Assembly: GCA_002068715.1 (NCBI GenBank)
Contig: MWAR01000090.1
Span: forward strand, 1-18,471
Reading direction: 5' to 3'
DNA: 18,471 bases
From: a bacterium ADurb.Bin374
GTDB lineage: Bacteria > Riflebacteria > Ozemobacteria > Ozemobacterales > Ozemobacteraceae
This document shows positions 12,047 through 17,932 of the stretch, piece after piece (positions within the stretch are counted from its first letter, which is position 1; each line of letters starts with the position of its first letter). The notes beneath the pieces were generated by a model. That model ran no database searches and had not been told where the DNA came from. It was given only the letters and a program-made list of their open reading frames with translations. A program made the translations under genes and the position numbers.

Positions 12047-12553
12047 ATGGACAGGTCGCACACGCAACAGCTTTTGTGCCGGTTCTGCCGCATCGGGGAA
12101 GCCGAGGTCCGGCAGGAGATCAGGCTTGCCGAGCATGAGGCGAGGGGCCGAGGCGAGAGACTGGCTTGGACCATCGCGTTCCGCAATCTGCTGGACATCG
12201 AGAAGGTCAAACTTCCGGACCAGATGGACGAGTTCGGCTACATCCTGCTCCAGAACATGCGGGCTCCAGATCCGGAGAAAGAGGAGCGGGAGTGGCGCGA
12301 CATCTTGGCCGAGCTGTCCGAACCGGCACGCAAGCTGGCCTCGTTCGCGAAAGAGCAGGCAGAGCGGTTTGAGGACGTTCCGGACGGGATCTGGTCGCCA
12401 CACAACCTTTCTGAACTGCGGCGCAGGATCAAGCGGGAGTTCTCTTCATGGGCGGAATCGTCCGGCGATCCGGCAAGGCTTTACTACGCGGCTAGGACAG
12501 AACTTGTGACGGTGCTTCACAGGAACTCGAGGAAACGCAAGAAGGCAAGGTAG
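12047..12553 (+). CDS. Hypothetical helical phage protein (168 aa)
   Basis: A CRFC pair near residues 11-14 is followed by an almost wholly helical, charged protein (RLAEHEARGRGERLAWTIAF; later ELRRRIKREFSSWAESSGDP) ending in a basic tail RNSRKRKKAR. No domain is recognised. GAAGGGAGG precedes the ATG. It is the last gene before the non-coding gap, so its TAG probably ends a transcription unit. Confidence 0.65.
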   Translation: MDRSHTQQLLCRFCRIGEAEVRQEIRLAEHEARGRGERLAWTIAFRNLLDIEKVKLPDQMDEFGYILLQNMRAPDPEKEEREWRDILAELSEPARKLASFAKEQAERFEDVPDGIWSPHNLSELRRRIKREFSSWAESSGDPARLYYAARTELVTVLHRNSRKRKKAR

Positions 12554-12826
12554 GATAGACCCCCCCCGAGGGGTAATGCGAAGTACGCTGTCACAATTAA
12601 TGTCACAACACGTTCTAAATACCTGATACCGGGTACATTACATCGGGGTGGGGCTATAAATGGAGTGTCCTAAGTGTCACAAATGTCCTATGGGTTAGGA
12701 CAATAGGACATTTGGCCTTTTCTCTGTAACTATGCCATTTTCAACGGGTTACACCCAAAATGCCAAAATTTGTGACAGCGGCGTCTACAGTGACCCCCCC
12801 CATGTCCAAGCAAGAAAGGAAATGTT
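12554..12826. other. AT-richer non-coding region; candidate replication origin or control region
   Basis: This is the only gap of this size in the window. It opens with GACCCCCCCC-GAGGGG and closes near GTGACCCCCCC. Three direct TGTCACAA words (12589, 12601, 12675) and one inverted TTGTGACA (12770) occur. There are also four TGTCCTA words, two in each orientation. CGCTGTCACAA (12586-12596) and TTGTGACAGCG (12770-12780) form an 11-bp inverted pair about 190 nt apart. A TATAAAT at about 12655 could be a -10 element, but I see no convincing -35. Its position before the replication genes fits an origin or an operator-controlled promoter, and the sequence alone does not decide between them. Confidence 0.6.
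12680..12714. repeat. Perfect 12-bp inverted repeat with 11-nt spacer
   Basis: CAAATGTCCTAT (12680-12691) is the reverse complement of ATAGGACATTTG (12703-12714). The spacer contains TTAGGACA, which itself is the reverse complement of TGTCCTAA at 12666-12673, so an alternative hairpin is possible. GCCTTTTCT follows, a short T-run. The element could be a weak terminator or a dimeric-protein binding site. Confidence 0.75.
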
Positions 12827-13063
12827 ATGCTTCAGATGAAACGCGAGAAGACGATTTCTTATCAATGGTGGCGTGACAGCGGAGAGGACATCGATCCCTC
12901 CCATGTAGAGGCGCTGGCGGAAAGTGCAGAGAACCGCATCGCAGAAATGATGAAGAAAGGTTATCCGAGTGGGGTGCTGTGCGATAACATCTGCTCTGGA
13001 ACAGACGACGAAGACGGTGTCGAATACTCCGGTTGGTGGGAAGTGAAAACGAAGAAGGATTGA
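12827..13063 (+). CDS. Small hypothetical phage protein (78 aa)
   Basis: The product MLQMKREKTISYQWWRDSGE... carries an SHVEALAESAENRIAEMMKK helix and an acidic strand region (GTDDEDGVEYSGWWEVKTKK). It resembles small phage hypotheticals of unknown function. It is the first gene after the non-coding region, with AAGAAAGGAAATG as its site. The next gene follows closely. Confidence 0.65.
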   Translation: MLQMKREKTISYQWWRDSGEDIDPSHVEALAESAENRIAEMMKKGYPSGVLCDNICSGTDDEDGVEYSGWWEVKTKKD

Positions 13064-13066
13064 AGT

Positions 13067-13258
13067 ATGAACATCATCGAACAACGGCGGAAACGCGGCG
13101 CGGTATGCCCGCGGTGTCGGCATCCTGATTATACGATGTCCTTGCCTGTTCCCGGAGAGACAGTCAAACCTGAGTTCCGCTGCACGGCATGCGGTAACGT
13201 ATGGTCTTTCGGATACGACGGAGGAATGTGCGCTGAACTGCGCGCCACAAACCGATAA
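13067..13258 (+). CDS. Zinc-ribbon protein (63 aa)
   Basis: Two knuckles, CPRC at residues 14-17 and CTAC at 39-42, with strand-like segments between and after (PEFRCTACGNVWSFGYDGG), form a standard single zinc ribbon. In phages such proteins may bind DNA, RNA or RNA polymerase, but no specific target can be inferred. GGATTGAAGT lies upstream of the ATG. It belongs to the close-packed run 12827-14001. Confidence 0.7.
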   Translation: MNIIEQRRKRGAVCPRCRHPDYTMSLPVPGETVKPEFRCTACGNVWSFGYDGGMCAELRATNR

Positions 13259-13266
13259 AGGACAAC

Positions 13267-14001
13267 ATGAGCCACAATATCCACTACAAGGACAGAAATG
13301 GCAACATCTACGAGCAGGTCGCCTGCGAAGGCTGCCACGAATGCGATCTCAATGCAGGGGGCATCGACTGTTTTGACGCTCCTTGCTTCGTCGGAAAGGG
13401 CTGGAAACTCGTTGGCGAGAAACTCCCCGAGATCGCCGAAACCCTCCGGGCCGCAATAGAGGTCTGCCAGTATGTCCGGGATCATTCCTGCGATTTTGAA
13501 TTTTTCAAGTGCCCTTATTGGGTGAAGAAGACCTGCCCGTCTCGCAAGCATCTGGCTGCATTGGGCGACGAAAACGCGTGGAGGGCAAATAATCGTAACA
13601 AAATGCCACAGGCGGCGCTCGGGCGGCGATATAATGTGCGAGGGACTATGAACGAACAAGACACCGGCCCGAGCGCCGAAGACAAAGATCCGATGGTGGT
13701 AGCCGTCGAAAGGCTGCCGGAAACGGTCGAAATGTACAGGAAACCCGGACTGCTCGCGTTCCGTATGGCCGTCGCCTCTCTCGGCGGCGATCTGACTGTG
13801 ACGCGGTCGCGGTTCGACGGGGATTACGGAAACGTCTGCCGGCTGACCTTGAGAACGAAAGAAAGCGCCGAGACGAGATACTGCATGAGCGACCTTGTTC
13901 TGGAGGCGATCTCCGATCAGGAAAGCTATGCGGAGAGACTGACGGAACTGTTCAACAGCCTGAAAGGGCAAGGAGAAGAGAATGGCACCGAAGAAAGCTG
14001 A
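13267..14001 (+). CDS. Two-part phage protein: cysteine-rich N-terminus and unknown C-terminus (244 aa)
   Basis: Residues 20-40 hold C20, C23, C26, C35 and C40 (CEGCHECDLNAGGIDCFDAP), followed by GKGWKLV, a pattern like small cysteine-rich phage proteins that probably bind metal. C75, C82 and C90 may form a second site. After an internal Met at residue 128 (codon at 13648, with GAGGGA upstream) the character changes to an acidic linker and then a domain with LAFRMAVASLGGDLTVTRSR. It may be a natural fusion or two genes whose stop was lost. The last 20 nt overlap the clamp gene. AAAGGACA precedes the start. Confidence 0.6.
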   Translation: MSHNIHYKDRNGNIYEQVACEGCHECDLNAGGIDCFDAPCFVGKGWKLVGEKLPEIAETLRAAIEVCQYVRDHSCDFEFFKCPYWVKKTCPSRKHLAALGDENAWRANNRNKMPQAALGRRYNVRGTMNEQDTGPSAEDKDPMVVAVERLPETVEMYRKPGLLAFRMAVASLGGDLTVTRSRFDGDYGNVCRLTLRTKESAETRYCMSDLVLEAISDQESYAERLTELFNSLKGQGEENGTEES

Positions 14002-15115
14002 AATCATGTACCTGAATCCCGCGTGGCTCGCTAAGACGGCGAAGCTCGCGATGAAGCGCGGCACAGCGCTCATCTTCTCGAAAGACCGCTGCGTGTACGG
14101 CATCCTGCCCAAAAGCGGCGGATCGGTCAATGTGTTCTATGAGACGGACGACGCTTGGCTCGACGCGGTTCTGGCCATGTTTCCGGACGGCGCGGTGTTC
14201 CCCGGCTCGAACCTGTTCGGCGGAGCGGAGACGGCCAAGGCCCTGCGCGCCTACGCCAACATCCGGCTGCCGGAGGACGGCGGCAAGGCCCGCATCGATC
14301 CGCTCACGCATGCCCTTCACGTCAAGGGATGCGGTGTCACGGTTCACTCGGCCACGTTCGAGCCCTCTGCGGGCGAGTCCTGCGGCTTCCCGAGCGAGAT
14401 ACCCTCATTGTCGCTGGGCGAGGCCGTTCCGAAGGACATCGGCAAGCTGATGGTCGAGTTCACCAGGCGCGACGACAACCGGCCTTTCACGAAGCGCGTG
14501 AGCGCGTTCGGCAACGGCGGGTACATCGGGGCGACGGACGGGCGCGGAGCGATCCTGCACAAGGCTGAGGGCATTCCCGAGGACTTCTCGTTCGACCCGA
14601 CGCTGGTGAACATGTACGATATCGCCGGATACCGCCGCATGAACACAGAAACCGGCGCGGTCATCAACGTCTACCGGCTGGCCGACGGAAGCGTGTTCGT
14701 CGAGAAGGTGATCGCCGATTGCGTCCCGCCTCTCTGCGACACGGTGGACGCTTTCTCGGCCAAAGAAAAGCACACGCTTCTCTCTTCCGCCGCTCTGCGG
14801 AAGCTGGAGGAGGACATCGTCGCGCTGGGTCTTGGCGGCGGCGACAAGTTCGGCGGCATCATCGTCTTCACGGCGGGCGGCGTCGCGATGAAGGCGAACA
14901 ATCAGAACGTGGCCGAGTTCGACTGCGCGGCGAGCATGCCGGACGGCGTCGATGAGATCAGTTTCGCGTTGCCGATTCTGTCCCGCGTCGCGAAACTGGG
15001 AGGCGATCTCAGTGTGATCCCCGGCGCCAAAATCGTGGGATACTCCGAGGCGGGCGAGACGCGGATGCTCGTGATGCCGCTTCTCGTTCCTTCCGCGCAG
15101 GGGGCTCCCGCGTGA
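13982..15115 (+). CDS. DnaN-like sliding clamp (377 aa)
   Basis: The length matches bacterial beta clamps (about 370 aa). Residues 184-189 read ATDGRG, matching the ATDG(H/x)R signature of DnaN. The C-terminus GETRMLVMPLL (about 358-368) matches the clamp's terminal MPM(R)L strand, which in DnaN contributes to the partner-binding pocket. In between are repeating beta-strand patterns such as GGIIVFTAGGVAMKANNQNV. A clamp encircles DNA and tethers polymerase, ligase or nuclease to it. The call rests on these two motifs, length and context beside a FEN-type nuclease, and the sequence is otherwise divergent. AAGGAGAAGAG precedes the ATG, and the end overlaps the nuclease start (GTGA). Confidence 0.6.
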   Translation: MAPKKAEIMYLNPAWLAKTAKLAMKRGTALIFSKDRCVYGILPKSGGSVNVFYETDDAWLDAVLAMFPDGAVFPGSNLFGGAETAKALRAYANIRLPEDGGKARIDPLTHALHVKGCGVTVHSATFEPSAGESCGFPSEIPSLSLGEAVPKDIGKLMVEFTRRDDNRPFTKRVSAFGNGGYIGATDGRGAILHKAEGIPEDFSFDPTLVNMYDIAGYRRMNTETGAVINVYRLADGSVFVEKVIADCVPPLCDTVDAFSAKEKHTLLSSAALRKLEEDIVALGLGGGDKFGGIIVFTAGGVAMKANNQNVAEFDCAASMPDGVDEISFALPILSRVAKLGGDLSVIPGAKIVGYSEAGETRMLVMPLLVPSAQGAPA

Positions 15116-16164
15116 GCGGGATATTGGAAGAGCTGCTTGCCCCGCGCCCTTTCTACGAGGACCGCGGCGCGGGAGCCAGAAACGCGGAGACGTTGAAAGC
15201 CGCCCTCGTGCGCCCCGCCTTCTTCGACGTGTCCTGCCTGACGTACAGGCTCATGTACGCCAAAGCGGACGACTACTGCAAGAAGTGCGGGGCTGACGCG
15301 GAGCGCATGGCGCACATGATCGCGGCGGACGTGATGTTCGACATCGCCGACGCGTGCCGCAATTTCGCCTGCGCCCCGGTTCTGGCGTTCGACAGCGCGC
15401 GCAGGCTGCGGAAAGAGCAGATCCTGCCGACGTATAAGGACGGGCGGCTGGAGCAGAAAAAGACGAGGGAAGTCGAGACGGTTCTGGCGTGCCGCTTCGA
15501 GGCCATGCGGCTTATCAAACGGGTATACGCTCCGGGCTACAGGGTGCAGTGCTTCTGCGTGAACGGCTACGAGAGCGACGACATCATAGCCGCTTTCGTT
15601 CTGGGGCTGAAGCAGGAGCCTTGCGCCTACGACAAGACTGTCGTGATCGTGTCGAGCGACCATGACCTGCATCAGATCGTGACGGACGGCGTCATGTTCG
15701 CGGACGTGACGACGGGCGTTCTCTGCAATGCGGCGGACATCGAGAAGCACTGGAAGATCGCCTGCCGCGACGTGGTGGCCGCGAAGTGCGTCGGAGGGTG
15801 CAAGAGCGACAATGTCGGCAACGTGCCCGGCTGCGGGGAGAAAACGGTGGCCGAGTTCCTGCAAAAGCGGACGTTTGACGTTTCGCAGAAGAAGGCCAGA
15901 GCCACCTTGAACAGCGATGAGGGCGAGGCGATTCTGCGTCGGAACCTGAAGCTTGTGCGGTTGCCCTACGAGGGCGATCCGCCTATGCCTCCGCCGCTTC
16001 TTTCGGCGAAGGTGTGGCCGAAGGCGGGCATTCCGGAGGACATGGCGGCGATGATGGATTCGAACGGCGTTCCGCGCTCGGCTTGGCCGTCGTTCGCGGA
16101 CGTGACCCTGCCGAGGCCCGCCGGGGCGGTGCCGATGTGCGCTTACAACAAGAAAGGCGGTTGA
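15112..16164 (+). CDS. 5'-3' exonuclease / FEN1-family nuclease (350 aa)
   Basis: The acidic and helical motifs of the FEN/PIN-like family appear in order. They are FFDVSCLTYR (D39), FDSARRLRKEQILPTYK (D94, with basic residues that contact the phosphate backbone), GYESDDIIAAF (E154, D156, D157), VIVSSDHDLHQIV (D183, D185) and the helix-3-turn-helix with CKSDNVGNVPGCGEKTV (D233; about 230-246). These bind two metal ions and cut 5' flaps or digest DNA/RNA 5' to 3'. In phages such as T4 (RNase H) and T5 the enzyme removes primers. The C-terminal 80 residues are a looser extension. The GTG start overlaps the clamp stop, which fits a replication operon. Confidence 0.9.
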   Translation: MSGILEELLAPRPFYEDRGAGARNAETLKAALVRPAFFDVSCLTYRLMYAKADDYCKKCGADAERMAHMIAADVMFDIADACRNFACAPVLAFDSARRLRKEQILPTYKDGRLEQKKTREVETVLACRFEAMRLIKRVYAPGYRVQCFCVNGYESDDIIAAFVLGLKQEPCAYDKTVVIVSSDHDLHQIVTDGVMFADVTTGVLCNAADIEKHWKIACRDVVAAKCVGGCKSDNVGNVPGCGEKTVAEFLQKRTFDVSQKKARATLNSDEGEAILRRNLKLVRLPYEGDPPMPPPLLSAKVWPKAGIPEDMAAMMDSNGVPRSAWPSFADVTLPRPAGAVPMCAYNKKGG

Positions 16165-16166
16165 GT

Positions 16167-16472
16167 GTGGGAGAACTGTGTTTGACGCAACGGCTTGAGC
16201 CAAAGAAGCAGTATGCCTCTGTCTTTAGAAAGACAGAGCGGCAAGCAAAGAAAAGCGGGCTTATGCCCCATCTCGATGCGTTGGCCGAAAAGGCTGGTTG
16301 GCGCGGCGGAACGGACTGGCTTCTAACCTATATGCGACCGGAGTTTAAAACGGTCGTTCTGAATTACTATCTTGGTAACATCGGGAAGTTTGCGGAGGAG
16401 TTCCCTTTACTGGCGAAACCCCTCGACAAAACGATGTGTAAAGCACTTAACTCGGCCGGATTCATACCATGA
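16167..16472 (+). CDS. Small unknown protein between nuclease and Rad50-like genes (101 aa)
   Basis: The product includes KKQYASVFRKTERQAKKSGL (basic helix) and TDWLLTYMRPEFKTVVLNYY, then IGKFAEEFPLLAKPLDKTMC. No family is recognised. I chose GTG 16167, 9 nt after AAAGG; a TTG at 16161 that overlaps the nuclease stop (TTGA) is equally possible and adds two residues. Codon use is noticeably more AT-rich than in the flanking replication genes, so it may be a later arrival. The stop overlaps the Rad50-like start (ATGA). Confidence 0.65.
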   Translation: MGELCLTQRLEPKKQYASVFRKTERQAKKSGLMPHLDALAEKAGWRGGTDWLLTYMRPEFKTVVLNYYLGNIGKFAEEFPLLAKPLDKTMCKALNSAGFIP

Positions 16473-17821
16473 AACTCAAAACATTCGGCTTTACGGACCT
16501 GCTTAGCCATGTCGACAGCAAGGGCGAGCTGGGCGAGTATCTCACTGTCTTCACCGGGCCGTCGGACAACGGCAAGTCCGGCGCGATGCGGGGGCTCAAC
16601 CAGCTCTTCCGCAACCAGCCCGCCGGCATCGACCTTCTGCGGCATGGCGCGAAGCGCGGTGCCTGCTCGGAAGCCGTATGCGTTTTTGACGGCGACGACG
16701 GCAAGGAGCACAGGCTCGTGCGTCGGCGCGGCAAGAGCAAGAACGAGTACGAGTTGGACGGCCAGCAGCTTCTCGCGATCGGCCGCGACGTGCCTGAAGA
16801 GGTGAGCGGCCTGCTGAAGCTCTCCCCGCACGCCTTCCAGTTGCAACAGGACGGCACGTTCATGCTGTGCGAGACGGACGGCGAGGTGGCCAAGATGCTC
16901 TCCTCGACAGTCGGCCTCGCGCAGATCGACGCCGCCTTCTCGCTTGTCAAGGCGCGCAAGGACAAGAACGACACCGCTTTGCGTTTGGCCCAGAGCGACG
17001 AGGAGCGCGAGAAGGCGGCGCTGGCCCGCTTTGCCGGACTGGACGCCGCGACCGAGGCGGTGATCGACGCCGAGTACGCCGAATCTGCCGTCGACACTGT
17101 CAATTCGCAGATTGCGGTTCTCGATACGGCCGTCAGGGACATGGCCGGACTTCGGCCCGACTGCACGGGCGATGTCGAATGGGCCGTGTCGCGGCTGAAC
17201 GACGCCGTTGCATCCGCCAATGATTCTGCTGAGAATCACGCGGCGCTGGAAGCGATGGTTCGTTTGCTCGCGTCCTTGTCGCGCTTGCCGGGCAATGCGG
17301 AAACAGAACCGGCGCGGATGGCTTTGGCCGATCTGGCAGAGAGTTTGCGGTTGTGTGATGACGAGGCGACATTGCTGGCCGGAAGAGTTCTTCTTCTGGA
17401 TCGGCTGTCGGATCTTCCGAAGGACATCGGCCTGATGCCCCGGCGCGCGGCCCTGTTGATCACGCAGGCTCTCGCGGCGGACAAGGCGTATCTTGACGCC
17501 TCCGTTGCGCTGACGCGGCTGGAGGGCATTTTGGCGTGCCTGTCGGCCTATCCCGATGATGCGATCGGCAAATTGATTTCGGCGGAGCAGGCTATTAACA
17601 GCACGATCTTTTTCGCTGAAACTGCCGAGTTGAAAAGGAAAATCGCCGACGGCTTGCAGGACATGCTAGAGGCGATCTCTTCAGCTTGCACGCGCTGCTT
17701 CTCGTCGACGGTGGCGCTGGGCAATGCGGACAAGGAGATCGAGGACTACAGGCGCGAGCATCCGGAGTGCCCCGAGTGCGGCGCGGAACAGAAACACTGG
17801 CGCATAGGGGAAAAGAAATGA
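16469..17821 (+). CDS. Rad50/SbcC-like ATPase N-terminal half ending at a zinc-hook motif (450 aa)
   Basis: Residues 1-40 match the N-terminal lobe of SMC/Rad50-type ATPases. They contain KLKTFGFTDLLSH, then a Walker A loop GPSDNGKS at 30-37. A Q-loop-like FQLQQDGTFML follows at about 119-129. From there to about 420 the sequence is helical and Ala/Glu/Leu-rich, as in a coiled-coil arm. The C-terminus is CPECGAEQKHW, a Cys-x-x-Cys like the Rad50 zinc hook, and the protein stops there. The returning arm, signature motif and Walker B of a full Rad50 (800 to 1300 aa) are absent. Family members tether DNA ends and stimulate nucleases. This half-type may need a partner to hydrolyse ATP. It begins by overlapping the preceding gene. 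Confidence 0.7.
   Translation: MKLKTFGFTDLLSHVDSKGELGEYLTVFTGPSDNGKSGAMRGLNQLFRNQPAGIDLLRHGAKRGACSEAVCVFDGDDGKEHRLVRRRGKSKNEYELDGQQLLAIGRDVPEEVSGLLKLSPHAFQLQQDGTFMLCETDGEVAKMLSSTVGLAQIDAAFSLVKARKDKNDTALRLAQSDEEREKAALARFAGLDAATEAVIDAEYAESAVDTVNSQIAVLDTAVRDMAGLRPDCTGDVEWAVSRLNDAVASANDSAENHAALEAMVRLLASLSRLPGNAETEPARMALADLAESLRLCDDEATLLAGRVLLLDRLSDLPKDIGLMPRRAALLITQALAADKAYLDASVALTRLEGILACLSAYPDDAIGKLISAEQAINSTIFFAETAELKRKIADGLQDMLEAISSACTRCFSSTVALGNADKEIEDYRREHPECPECGAEQKHWRIGEKK
17221..17238 (+). repeat. Intragenic perfect hairpin copy inside the Rad50-like gene
   Basis: TGATTCT-GCTG-AGAATCA, with full 7-bp arms and a 4-nt loop, identical in form to the intergenic copies. It is read in frame as NDSAENH within the coiled-coil part. 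The TGA is out of phase, so translation continues. A match of this quality is unlikely by chance. Confidence 0.8.
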
Positions 17822-17931
17822 TGACTTTCTTGGCTGATGCAGGATACAGTTGGTCGGATGTGACGGTCATCGGGATCGTCGCACTCTTAGTCGGATGGTT
17901 CGCGTGGGTAAACAGAAACGGAGAGGAATGA
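17818..17931 (+). CDS. Tiny single-pass membrane protein (37 aa)
   Basis: The product ends [20 protein letters not shown] followed by RNGEE, a single probable transmembrane segment near the C-terminus. Two ATG codons (17818, 17821) are possible, and both sit on the stop of the Rad50-like gene (ATGATGA). The site is AGGGGAAAAG. Its role is unknown. It sits between two predicted DNA-processing or coiled-coil proteins, which is an odd place for a membrane peptide. Confidence 0.5.
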   Translation: MMTFLADAGYSWSDVTVIGIVALLVGWFAWVNRNGEE

Positions 17932-17932
17932 G

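Noticed and set aside
12655..12662. TATAAAT as a firm promoter call
   Set aside because: No -35 hexamer at proper spacing is visible, so it is mentioned only within the non-coding region entry.
14902..16203. A 433-codon open frame on the minus strand
   Set aside because: It is antisense to the clamp and FEN nuclease genes. High-GC codon structure opens this frame, and the nuclease motifs on the + strand are unambiguous.
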